Source: JBOZRQ01 sp050789255
GTDB lineage: Bacteria; Bacillota; Sulfobacillia; Symbiobacteriales; Symbiobacteriaceae
Assembly: GCA_050789255.1 (NCBI GenBank)
Contig: JBOZRQ010000052.1
Location: forward strand, 1 to 64,000
DNA length: 64,000 nt
Direction: 5' to 3'
Of the stretch, positions 40,902 to 48,404 are shown piece by piece. Under the pieces are notes generated by a model. That model did no database searches. It was given only the letters and a program-made list of their open reading frames with translations, and was not told the DNA's origin. Within the stretch, counting starts at the first letter, position 1, and each line of letters starts with the position of its first letter. A program made the position numbers and the translations under genes.

Positions 40902-41649
40902 CGACCGACACCCCTTTCAGGACCAGGCTCGCGAGCTGGTCGATGGCGGTGCGGAACTTGCCGGCCGAGGGGAGCAAAGTGCGGGCCTCGTAGGGGATGC
41001 GGCCGGCCTCGATCATCTCGGGCATCGACTTGAGCTCCGGGACGGTGGCGGCGACCGGGAGGCCGATATCCTGGGCGATCTGATCCACCCCCAGGCCGCC
41101 GGCCCGGTTGATCACCAGGAGCGTCTTCTCCTCCCAGCCCATGCCCATGAGCGGCAGCAGGAAGCGGCGGGTGTGGAAGCGGGAGGAGATCTCGGGGCCG
41201 GCCACCAGGATGACCAGGTCGGCCTGCTCCAGCACCGGCAGGCAGCCGACGGAGTCCATGGCGGGGGTCAGGTCGGCCAGCACGAGGTCGTAGCGGCTGC
41301 GGAGCATGCGCAGCAGCAGCCGGACATCGCCCTCGGTGAGGCGGGAACCGCCCACCACGTCCAGCATGCCGGGCAGCATGGCAAACCCGGGGCCGGTCAG
41401 CAGCAGGCGGGAGAGCTCATCCATGGTGAGGCGCTCGCCGGAGAGCGCCGGGAGCAGCTTGGAGAGGCAGGCATCGCCGGGCGCCTCGTGGGGCAGCAGA
41501 TCCGCGTAGAGCGCCAGGGAGGGCGCCGTAAGGTTGAGATCGGCTGCAATCAGGTGCATGCGCTGGGCGCCCAGCGCTGCGGCGACGTTCAGCAGCAGGG
41601 TGGTGGCGCCTGCCCCGCTGGGGCTCCAGAAGGCGACGAGCCGGCTCAT
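40888..41649 (-). CDS. tadZ: CpaE/TadZ-like ParA-family protein
   Basis: A 253-residue protein of the MinD/ParA superfamily that in Tad systems places the pilus machine at the pole or in the membrane. Its P-loop position reads WSPSGAGATTLL, lacking the usual Lys of GKT, so ATP hydrolysis is doubtful; TadZ proteins are known to be atypical here. Later segments LVLADLTPAMDSVGCLPVLEQADLVILVAGPE and LLVINRAGGLGVDQIAQDIGLPV match the fold. The ATG overlaps the cpaB stop and the stop overlaps the tadA start. Confidence 0.88.
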   Translation of the reverse strand: MSRLVAFWSPSGAGATTLLLNVAAALGAQRMHLIAADLNLTAPSLALYADLLPHEAPGDACLSKLLPALSGERLTMDELSRLLLTGPGFAMLPGMLDVVGGSRLTEGDVRLLLRMLRSRYDLVLADLTPAMDSVGCLPVLEQADLVILVAGPEISSRFHTRRFLLPLMGMGWEEKTLLVINRAGGLGVDQIAQDIGLPVAATVPELKSMPEMIEAGRIPYEARTLLPSAGKFRTAIDQLASLVLKGVSVGAKR

Positions 41650-42308
41650 TTGGCGTCACGCCCCGCGAGCCAGAGGTAGATCGCCGCCTTGGACTCCACC
41701 GCGCTCACCAGGGTGCGGGCCTGCTGGTTGGCCACTTGCAGCAGGACGGCGGTGGGGACGGCGCTGGTGCGGCTGTCCTGCTCCGCCGGGGTGGCGGAGG
41801 TGGAGGCGCCGGCGTTGTTGCGGAGGTCAACGACCCGGATTCCCGTGGCGAGGACCTCCACGGGACCGGGTTTGCCGTCCTGCCCGGGCCAGGCGGCGAC
41901 CACGTCGACCAGGTCGCCGGGGTGGAGCGCTCCGCCCAGGGCCGCTTCGGGCTTGACGGGGACCGAGACGATCCGGTGGCCGGGGGAGAGGGCGCTCAGG
42001 GCGTCCTTGACCGGCGGCTCGCCGGTGACGTGGCGCTCGGTGATGACCTGCTCGGCGAAGAGCGGGACCTCGGCGTACTTGCCGGCGATCTGCCCCGGGC
42101 CGAAGAGGGCCCGCGGGGGGCGCCCGCCGGCGGGGACCCGAATGACCCTGACCATGTCGGGCGTCAGCTCGGTGCCGGCGGGGAGGTCCTGAACCGCCAC
42201 CAGGGCGGGCACCGTGCGCAGGAGCTGATTGTAGGCGTATCCCCCGGAGAGGAGGGCGAGGGCGAAGGTGACCAGGGCCAGGGTGAGCGGCAAGCTGGAC
42301 CTCTGCAT
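41646..42308 (-). CDS. cpaB: Flp pilus assembly protein CpaB/RcpC
   Basis: A 220-residue membrane-anchored protein: one N-terminal helix (LPLTLALVTFALALLSGGYAYNQLL), then a SAF domain (VAVQDLPAGTELTPDMVRVIRVP, GKYAEVPLFAEQVITERHV) and a C-terminal part with VSVPVKPEAALGGALHPGDLVDVVAAW. SAF domains of this family bind peptidoglycan or stabilise the pilus channel. It is the first gene of the Tad operon; GGGAGG precedes its ATG and the 250-bp region upstream should hold the promoter. Confidence 0.92.
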   Translation of the reverse strand: MQRSSLPLTLALVTFALALLSGGYAYNQLLRTVPALVAVQDLPAGTELTPDMVRVIRVPAGGRPPRALFGPGQIAGKYAEVPLFAEQVITERHVTGEPPVKDALSALSPGHRIVSVPVKPEAALGGALHPGDLVDVVAAWPGQDGKPGPVEVLATGIRVVDLRNNAGASTSATPAEQDSRTSAVPTAVLLQVANQQARTLVSAVESKAAIYLWLAGRDAK

Positions 42309-42614
42309 CGACTCTCAGCCTCCCGGGAGATTGATGAGTATCCTTATTTTACCAAGAGAGGGGGTGGGTGTCTACAACCTTCAGGCAACTCGAACAGTCA
42401 TGTACGAGTCATTTCGCTGTGGGTTTGTCCAGGGTTTTCGCTCTCAGAGGATGGACGTCAGGCGCCGGCGTATGGTAAGATGCCGAAAAATCCCCGGCTT
42501 TGTCTCCAGCGAAAAACGAAGCGCCAGCCACTGATCTTCAGGGCTGGCGCTTAAACTATGCGAGGAGAACCGGTACCCCCCGCCGACTACCCATCTGTAA
42601 ACAAATGGAAGGGA
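42309..42614. other. Divergent control region between the Tad operon and an XRE gene
   Basis: About 300 bp without a gene. It contains an 11-bp inverted repeat AAGCGCCAGCC/GGCTGGCGCTT at 42519-42552, with a T-run (CGTTTTTCG) on the minus strand, which may be a terminator or an operator of the XRE gene, and AT-rich DNA near 42345-42390 that could be the cpaB promoter. Confidence 0.5.
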
Positions 42615-43211
42615 ATGGTCGGCGTGGTGGGAACCTTGGGGGAGCGGGTCCAGTGGTCCCGGAATCAGCAAGGCCTGACGCTGGAGGTGCTCTCCGAGCG
42701 GGCGGGCGTCGCTATCGGCTACATCTCGCAGATCGAGCATGGCAGCAAGACCAACCCGACCCGCGAGGTGCTGGAGTCCCTGGCCCGGTCGCTGAACGTG
42801 ACCGTCGCCTTTCTGCTGGGCGAGGTGGAGATGCCCGGGCCCTTGACCCTGGCCGGCACTGGCCGGGTGGGTGTGGCCTTCGCTGAGGCCGTGAAGGGGG
42901 AGGCAGGGTTCCGGCTGATGACCTGTGAAGAGCGGTTCCGCCACGCCGCCAGGTTCCTGTTCGCCCGGTACCCCCGCCGCTGGACCCGGCCTGTGCTGGC
43001 CTTCGAGCTGGGGCTGTCCGTGCGGGAACTGAACGACATTCTGGACCGCGACTGGGAGCTGCGGCTCTTCACCCTGATCGGCTTCTGCCGGGTGACGGGC
43101 ATCAGTCTTGATCTGATGCTCACCGGCGAGGCCGCCGAGGCGCTGCCCGACGTATCCGCGGAGCGGTTCTACCGGCGGTACGCCAGGTGGGTACAGAGAA
43201 AACGGGCCTAG
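42615..43211 (+). CDS. XRE-family transcriptional regulator
   Basis: A protein of about 198 residues. The N-terminal helix-turn-helix (about residues 8-60: LGERVQWSRNQQGLTLEVLSERAGVAIGYISQIEHGSKTNPTREVLESLARSLNVTVAFLLG) is a classic lambda-repressor/SinR-like domain; the following ~130 residues have a second, possibly effector or oligomerisation part. Start candidates are ATG at 42615 and GTG at 42624; an ATG at 42558 lacks a ribosome site. It stands between the divergent Tad operon and the convergent folE, so Tad control is possible. Confidence 0.85.
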   Translation: MVGVVGTLGERVQWSRNQQGLTLEVLSERAGVAIGYISQIEHGSKTNPTREVLESLARSLNVTVAFLLGEVEMPGPLTLAGTGRVGVAFAEAVKGEAGFRLMTCEERFRHAARFLFARYPRRWTRPVLAFELGLSVRELNDILDRDWELRLFTLIGFCRVTGISLDLMLTGEAAEALPDVSAERFYRRYARWVQRKRA

Positions 43212-43780
43212 CGGGGGAAGCCCTTGATGAGAGCCATCGCCTCGGCACGGGCGGCGACATCGCTCTCGAAGATGCCCCGGACGGCCGAGGTGACGGTGCT
43301 GGCGCCCGGTTTGCGCACGCCGCGCATGGTCATGCACATGTGCTCGGCCTCACAGACCACCATGACGCCCTGCGGGTCCAGGTGCTCCATCAGCAGGTCG
43401 GCGACCTGGGAGGTGAGGCGCTCCTGGAGCTGGGGCCGGCGGGAGTAGTCCTCCACGACCCGGGCCAGCTTGGAGAGGCCCACGACCCGGCCCCGCTTGG
43501 GGATGTAGACCACGTGCGCCTTCCCGATGAAGGGCACCAGGTGGTGCTCGCACATCGACTCGAACGGGATATCCCGGACGATCACCAGCTCCTCGTGGTC
43601 CTCGCTGAAGATGGCGGAGAGCCGGTCTGCGGGGTTGCGGTGCAGGCCGGCGAAGACCTCCTCATAGAAGTCGGCCACCCGGCGGGGGGTCTCCAGGAGG
43701 CCCTCCCGGTCGGGGTTCTCTCCGACGGCCTCCAGGATCATCCGCACGGCCTCTTTGATCTTAGCCTTATCAACGCTCAC
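43208..43780 (-). CDS. folE: GTP cyclohydrolase I
   Basis: Makes 7,8-dihydroneopterin triphosphate, the first step in folate synthesis. The 190-residue protein is of standard length with the zinc/substrate motif FESMCEHHLVPFIGKAHVVYIP, the catalytic histidine-containing MCMTMRGVRKPG and the ERLTSQVADLL helix. It shares four bases with the end of the convergent XRE gene, and the folP gene is 15 bp upstream on the same strand, so folP-folE form a folate operon. Confidence 0.96.
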   Translation of the reverse strand: MSVDKAKIKEAVRMILEAVGENPDREGLLETPRRVADFYEEVFAGLHRNPADRLSAIFSEDHEELVIVRDIPFESMCEHHLVPFIGKAHVVYIPKRGRVVGLSKLARVVEDYSRRPQLQERLTSQVADLLMEHLDPQGVMVVCEAEHMCMTMRGVRKPGASTVTSAVRGIFESDVAARAEAMALIKGFPR

Positions 43781-43795
43781 GGTACCGGCCTCCCT

Positions 43796-45136
43796 CTATT
43801 CGTCCGGCCCGGCGTAACCCCGGACCAAGCTATCTGTCATTTTGCAGCAGCGGACCATGTCGAGCACGTCGTGGACCCGGACCATGTCGGCGCCGTTCTG
43901 AATGCCCACGCTCACGGTGGCGGCGGTGCCGAAGATCCGCTCCTCCACGGTATTGGGGTAGCCCAGCACCCGCCCGATCGTCCGCTTGCGGGAGGGCGCA
44001 TGGAGGATGGGTCGGCCGAAGCCGGTTAGCTCCCGCAGGCGCCGGGTCATCTCCAGGTCCTGGTGGACCGACTTGCCGAAGCCGAAGCCGGCGTCGAGGA
44101 TGATCTGCTCCTCCTTGACGCCCACGGCCACCGCCTCATCCATCGCCTCATAGAAGAAGCGGGCCACGTCGGAGACCAGGTCCCGGTAGGTGGTATCGTC
44201 CTGGTAGTGCATCATCACGATGGGCACGCCCGTCTCGGCCGCGACCCGGCGCATGGCAGGGTCACGGCGCATGGCGCCGACATCATTGATGATGTGCGCC
44301 CCGGCCCGCACTGCCGCCTCAGCCACGCCGGCCTTCCACGTATCGACGGAAATGATGACCTCAGGGTACTCCCGGGCCGTGCGCTCAATCAGGGGGACCA
44401 CCCGGTTGAGCTCATCTTTTAGGTCGATCGGGCCGTGGTCGCGCGCCTCGCTGGACTCGCCGCCGATGTCCACGATGTGGGCGCCCTCGGCGATCACCTT
44501 CTGGATCCGGACCCAGGCGGCCTCGGCGTCACGGTCGAGCCCGTCGTCCGAGAAGGAGTCGGGCGTGGCGTTGACGATGCCCATCACGTAAGTCATTTCG
44601 CCGAAGCGCCAGGTGTGGCCGGGGATGGGCACGCAGGTGGGGCGCCCGAGCGCACGGTTGGAGCCGGGCGTGAGCGGGATGCGCCCGCCCATCAGGTCCT
44701 CCAGGGTCTCCTCGACGACCACGCCCTGCCGGTTCGGCTTCGGGGAGACGGGGAGGTAGCCCGGCACGGTCCGCACCAGCACCGTCTGCATCGCATCGGC
44801 GATGATCGGCAGGTCGTAGACGGTCTGGCGGTAGAGCTTGCTGATGGTGGAGCGCAGGGTCGTCAGGTTGCCCATGACGATGACGTCGACCAAGGGGGCC
44901 TCGAAGCCCGAGGCCGTCCACGGGGTGACCAGCTCGCCGCCTCTGGCGAGGATCTCCTGCTTGATGCAGTTGGCGGCCGCCGTGGGGATCTGCTCGATCA
45001 GGATCATGCGCTGGATCGCCTTGCTGGTCATAATCGGGATGCCGCCCTTATCCACCTCGAGGCGGTTCATCTCCCGGCGAACCTGCTCAAGGGTCTCCAG
45101 GTCCAGCAGACGGGCCAGGTACGGAGGTTTCGGCAT
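43796..45136 (-). CDS. folP: Dihydropteroate synthase with long N-terminal extension
   Basis: Condenses dihydropterin pyrophosphate and p-aminobenzoate to dihydropteroate. The 446-residue protein is about 170 residues longer than a simple FolP. The C-terminal half is standard: MGIVNATPDSFSDDG, GAHIVDIGGESS, ISVDTWKAGVAEAAVRAG, IINDVGAMRRDP, MMHYQ, ILDAGFGFGKS. The N-terminal extension (PPYLARLLDLETLEQVRREMNRL, TAAANCIKQEILARGG, VIVMGNLTTLRSTISKLYRQ) has no recognised family but is seen in other Clostridia-type DHPS proteins. Some tetrahydrofolate-methyl/DHPS-fold proteins also have extra domains; folE beside it supports true FolP. Confidence 0.92.
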   Translation of the reverse strand: MPKPPYLARLLDLETLEQVRREMNRLEVDKGGIPIMTSKAIQRMILIEQIPTAAANCIKQEILARGGELVTPWTASGFEAPLVDVIVMGNLTTLRSTISKLYRQTVYDLPIIADAMQTVLVRTVPGYLPVSPKPNRQGVVVEETLEDLMGGRIPLTPGSNRALGRPTCVPIPGHTWRFGEMTYVMGIVNATPDSFSDDGLDRDAEAAWVRIQKVIAEGAHIVDIGGESSEARDHGPIDLKDELNRVVPLIERTAREYPEVIISVDTWKAGVAEAAVRAGAHIINDVGAMRRDPAMRRVAAETGVPIVMMHYQDDTTYRDLVSDVARFFYEAMDEAVAVGVKEEQIILDAGFGFGKSVHQDLEMTRRLRELTGFGRPILHAPSRKRTIGRVLGYPNTVEERIFGTAATVSVGIQNGADMVRVHDVLDMVRCCKMTDSLVRGYAGPDE

Positions 45137-45218
45137 ACGGGTCTCCCTTTAACTCCCGGATTTCGCCTTGACTAGTTTGCCACTCTTTGAGACGGCGCGG
45201 TCGCCCGCCCTGGTACGG

Positions 45219-45743
45219 TTACAGCATCATCGACGCCGCTCCGAGAAGGGCGCCGGCCCCGATCAGCACATAGGGTTCGACCTTGCCGGAGGCGGCGAGG
45301 ACCGCAGCAATCAGCACGCCAACGCCCTCCGGCACCCCGGGGTGCATGGGGAGCACCATCTTCAGGGCGGCGACGAGGGCGAGGGATGTGACCAGCCAGG
45401 GCAAGGACTTGGCGTAGGGCGAGAAGGAGGCGCGCCAGCGCTCCAGGCCCCGGGCGGCCAGGCATGAGAGAAACCAGGTGGGCAGGGTGACGCCCAGCAG
45501 GGCGACGGCGCCGCCGGCGGGCCCACGAATTTGCCAGCCCAGGGCGGCCACCAGGACCGAAATGGGGCCGGGGGTGATCTGACCGAGGCCCACGGCCCAG
45601 GCGAAGCTTTCGGGGCTCATCAACCCCGTGCCGACCCAGGAGGCCTGGGCGGATGCGATGGTGCCCTGACCGCCGCCAACGGCGGAGACGCCGGCCAGGA
45701 CCATGGTGTAAAAGATGCGCCAGAGCGACAGATCGTGCTGCAA
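45219..45743 (-). CDS. chrA: ChrA-family transporter, half-size protein 1
   Basis: A 174-residue membrane protein, one half (~6 TM) of a chromate transporter. Family features: GVSAVGGGQGTIASAQASWVG near the N-terminus and GLGQITPGPISVLVAALGWQI in the first repeat. The TTG at 45743 follows an AGGGAG; earlier in-frame codons have no ribosome site. Half-size ChrA proteins normally work as pairs encoded side by side; here the second half is at 47775, about 2 kb away with a chemotaxis receptor in between. Confidence 0.87.
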   Translation of the reverse strand: MQHDLSLWRIFYTMVLAGVSAVGGGQGTIASAQASWVGTGLMSPESFAWAVGLGQITPGPISVLVAALGWQIRGPAGGAVALLGVTLPTWFLSCLAARGLERWRASFSPYAKSLPWLVTSLALVAALKMVLPMHPGVPEGVGVLIAAVLAASGKVEPYVLIGAGALLGAASMML

Positions 45744-45825
45744 TGAGTGATTCTCCCTGTGATTCGTTTTCTGGCTAAGCGTCAAGGTTCGCAGTAGAAC
45801 CTGGACATTCCTCCCCGGAGGCAGG

Positions 45826-45860
45826 AAAGAGCCCCTCACCAACGGCGGTGAGGGGCTGTG
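45826..45860 (-). terminator. Terminator of the chemotaxis receptor gene
   Basis: An 11-bp stem (AGCCCCTCACC/GGTGAGGGGCT), followed on the minus strand by CTTTCC, lies just after the receptor stop. Confidence 0.8.
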
Positions 45861-45867
45861 TGCACCT

Positions 45868-47517
45868 TTACTGCGGCGGGCGGTAGCCGATGCGCACGGT
45901 CCCCCAGCGCTGCCCCTGCACGTACACGGGCATGGCCAGGGCCAGCACGACGGCGCCGGTGTCCAGTGCGTAGGTCTGGAGCAGGAAGGGCCGGGAGGTC
46001 AGGCCTCCGTAGTTCTCCATCCGAGTGCGGGTCAGATCCTCCCGGCGGACCGTGGCCTTGCCCTGCAACTCGGGGGGCAGGGCGACCCGGCTGGCCTTGC
46101 GGCTCACGGGGTCGGAAACCAAGCGCTTTACGCGGTTGTCCCGCAGGTCCTCTTCGGGGTTTCCGGTCCAATCCCGCATGAGCGCCTTCGGCTGCGCCAG
46201 GGCGAAGCCGTTCAGGTCCAGCACGGTGGCAAAAACGAGGCTGGTCTTGCGGAAGTACCGGTCCATGATCTCGTTGAGCGGCCCGTCAATCAGATGGTCG
46301 TAGGCCGTCCGGTACTTCGGTGGCGTGAAGCCCTCGGGCGGCACTCGGCGCACGTCGAACAGGCGGCCCAGCAGGCGGATGTCGGCGCCCTTGATCTCCC
46401 GGTAGTCGGTGTCCCACAGTTGGTCCAGCGACACGGTGCGATCGCTCACGAGCCGATCGATCGCCTCTTCCACCTGCACCGCCATCTCGGTGACCATCGC
46501 ACGCATCTGGTCGGTGTGGCTGCCAATGCGGAAGCGCCCGATCGCAAAGTGCGCCTGTTCGGAGAGGTCGGAGATCTCCATGTTGCGGGTGAGGTTGAGC
46601 GACTCAGCAGCCGCTGCGGCCTGGGCCAGCAGCGCCCGGCCCGAATCGGAGAGCACCTCGGTGGCAGCGGCCTGCTCCTCGGCCACGGCAGCGATGCTCT
46701 GGACCGAACTGGATGTCTGGTGAATCAGGTCCTGAATCTCGCCGACGCCGGCTGCAACTGCACGGGACTCGGCGCCGGCCCGGATCGCCATGTCCGACAG
46801 GGCCCGCACCGAGTCGAGCGCGCTGGCGGCGGCCAACTCCATGGTGCCAACCTGGCCTTCGATCTTCTTGACCAGGGCGGTTGTCTTGTCGGAGAGGGTG
46901 CGCATCTCATGGGCGACCACGGCAAACGCCTTGTCTGAGGCGTGGGCGGCCTGAATCGCCGCGTTCAGCGCCAGCAACTGGCTCGTCGATGCCACTCCCC
47001 GGATCTCGCGCAGGCCCTGTCCAACGCCGTGGCTCTGCTGCACCAGGCTTTCCACCGACTTCCGGGCTGTTACGGCGGAGGAGTCCAGCTCCTGAAAGGA
47101 CGTGAGTACCGTCTGCAGCGTGAGCAGGCTTTCGTCGCCGGTTTGGGCCATCCGACCGGTCGCCTCTGCGGCCTCGTGGACATCGGCGGCGACCCGGGTC
47201 ACGCCCTGGGCCAACTCGTCCACGTTGGTACCGAGCCGCTCCAGGTCACCGTTCTGGCGGTCGAGGATCGTCATTAGCCTGCGCAGTTGCAGAACCTGGA
47301 GTGCATCCTTGGTGCCCATTTTTCCCACAGCCAGGTCGAGCGTAGTCAGCGTGTCGGCCACCTGCCTGAGAAAGGCGTGCAGGGCACCTACGGCGGGTTG
47401 CCATTCGGGGCCGAACGTGGTCACATCGAGAGGCTCACTCAAGTCGCGCTGACCCGTACTGAGGTTATGCAGGTACTTCGTGAAGCGCTCCAGATCTGAC
47501 AAGTCATTGACCTCCAC
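45868..47517 (-). CDS. Soluble methyl-accepting chemotaxis protein
   Basis: A 549-residue cytosolic receptor with no membrane helix. The N-terminal two thirds is a coiled-coil signalling domain with the conserved hairpin tip (QSHGVGQGLREIRGVASTSQLLALNAAIQAAHA), which contacts CheA and CheW, and adaptation-region heptads. The C-terminal ~200 residues form a PAS/Cache-like sensor (PLNEIMDRYFRKTSLVFATVLDLNGFALAQP, TSRPFLLQTYALDTGAVVLALAMPVYVQGQRWGTVRIGY), a type found in soluble receptors that sense internal signals. Its leader has a c-di-GMP-I riboswitch, linking expression to motility/biofilm state. Confidence 0.92.
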   Translation of the reverse strand: MEVNDLSDLERFTKYLHNLSTGQRDLSEPLDVTTFGPEWQPAVGALHAFLRQVADTLTTLDLAVGKMGTKDALQVLQLRRLMTILDRQNGDLERLGTNVDELAQGVTRVAADVHEAAEATGRMAQTGDESLLTLQTVLTSFQELDSSAVTARKSVESLVQQSHGVGQGLREIRGVASTSQLLALNAAIQAAHASDKAFAVVAHEMRTLSDKTTALVKKIEGQVGTMELAAASALDSVRALSDMAIRAGAESRAVAAGVGEIQDLIHQTSSSVQSIAAVAEEQAAATEVLSDSGRALLAQAAAAAESLNLTRNMEISDLSEQAHFAIGRFRIGSHTDQMRAMVTEMAVQVEEAIDRLVSDRTVSLDQLWDTDYREIKGADIRLLGRLFDVRRVPPEGFTPPKYRTAYDHLIDGPLNEIMDRYFRKTSLVFATVLDLNGFALAQPKALMRDWTGNPEEDLRDNRVKRLVSDPVSRKASRVALPPELQGKATVRREDLTRTRMENYGGLTSRPFLLQTYALDTGAVVLALAMPVYVQGQRWGTVRIGYRPPQ

Positions 47518-47534
47518 GTGTGCGAAGATGAGAA

Positions 47535-47590
47535 GCCGGGACGGCTTGTCCCGGGCATGGCAAAGCCACAGCCGTGAACGGCTGTGGCCC
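47535..47590 (-). promoter_or_regulatory. Expression-platform hairpins of the riboswitch
   Basis: Between the aptamer and the receptor start lie two hairpins: CCACAGCCG/CGGCTGTGG and GCCGGGAC/GTCCCGGC. The second is followed (minus strand) by TTCTCATCTT. They are probably a terminator and an alternative structure switched by the aptamer. Confidence 0.55.
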
Positions 47591-47595
47591 AGCGT

Positions 47596-47682
47596 TCGGC
47601 TTTCGGCGGTCCCGCTGCCATGGCCCCGACCGGGGCGTTAGGCCGGTGACTTTGCGGCCCCTACTTTCGTAAGGTGTGCCTT
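47596..47682 (-). ncRNA. Cyclic di-GMP-I (GEMM) riboswitch
   Basis: Read on the minus strand: a CACACC start, GAAAG, GCCGCAAAGTCACCGGCCT, then GGTCGGGGCC, ATGGCAGC and GCCGAA. These are the conserved P1b tetraloop/receptor, GCAAAG-C-CC and ATGGCAGC-GCCGAA elements of the GEMM-I aptamer, in order. A likely -10 (TATACT at 47712-47717) lies about 30 bp upstream, consistent with a transcription start just before the aptamer. It controls the chemotaxis receptor gene. Confidence 0.88.
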
Positions 47683-47739
47683 TTCGTTTTCCCGGGAAAC
47701 TATTCGCTAACAGTATACTTGCTCTGGAAACGCCTGTAC

Positions 47740-47767
47740 GGATTCATGACAGAACTGTTATGAATCC
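47740..47767. promoter_or_regulatory. 28-bp palindrome between chrA half 2 and the riboswitch promoter
   Basis: Arms GGATTCAT/ATGAATCC and ACAG/CTGT form a long, nearly perfect dyad eight bases past the chrA half 2 stop. It may be an operator for the receptor promoter or a weak terminator without a T-run. Confidence 0.45.
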
Positions 47768-47774
47768 TGACGCG

Positions 47775-48317
47775 TCATGCCTTGTTCTCCCGCAGGAGCA
47801 GTGCGCCGAGCAGGACCCCGCCGACCACGGCGATGGCGATAGGCACGCCGGCGAGGATGCTGCCTGTGGTGACAACGAGGAGCAGCGGCCCCCGCCACGC
47901 TCGCCTGGGCGCCTTGGCAGCCAGCTTGTAGGCGTTGCCGATCAGCACGCCGGCAACGGCGACGGTCATGCCACGGGCGACGGGGGCCAGGGGGCCGGAG
48001 AGCATTTCGGGGCTGATCCAGAGCATGGCAAAAACGACCAGAATGGTGGGCGGGAGCATAAGTGAGAGCAGGCTGACGGCGGCGCCCAGGTATCCGCCCA
48101 ACTGGTAGCCGATCAGCCCGCCGAGGGAGAGAAAGGAGGGGCCGGGGACCAGGGTGGCGGCCGCCAGAGCCTCCTGGAAGCGCTCCCGGGGGAGCCAGCC
48201 AAGGCTCTCAAGCTCGGCCTGGAGCTTCGGCACCATGGCATACATGCCGCCCCAGGAGGTCAGGCCGGTTTTGAACCAGAAGCGGGCGAGAGGGAGCAGG
48301 CCAGGACGAGTGTGCAA
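47775..48317 (-). CDS. chrA: ChrA-family transporter, half-size protein 2
   Basis: A 180-residue membrane protein, the second kind of half ChrA. It has FWFKTGLTSWGGMYAMVPKLQAELES, GPSFLSLGGLIGYQLGGYLGAAVSL and further hydrophobic segments typical of the family. The TTG at 48317 has GGAGGAG nine bases upstream. Pairs of short ChrA proteins export chromate by antiparallel assembly. Its partner is normally the next gene; here the riboswitch-controlled receptor and its leader intervene. Confidence 0.87.
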   Translation of the reverse strand: MHTRPGLLPLARFWFKTGLTSWGGMYAMVPKLQAELESLGWLPRERFQEALAAATLVPGPSFLSLGGLIGYQLGGYLGAAVSLLSLMLPPTILVVFAMLWISPEMLSGPLAPVARGMTVAVAGVLIGNAYKLAAKAPRRAWRGPLLLVVTTGSILAGVPIAIAVVGGVLLGALLLRENKA

Positions 48318-48369
48318 CGTATTCGACTCCTCCGCTGGGGATGTCCTAGTATTCGCCGGAGATACAGGA

Positions 48370-48398
48370 ATGCCTCCCCGGTTTTGGCCGGGGAGGCT
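48370..48398 (-). terminator. Terminator of the putative protease gene
   Basis: A 10-bp stem (GCCTCCCCGG/CCGGGGAGGC) follows the stop at 48405 on the minus strand; T-run weak. Confidence 0.65.
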
Positions 48399-48404
48399 GT
48401 GGTT

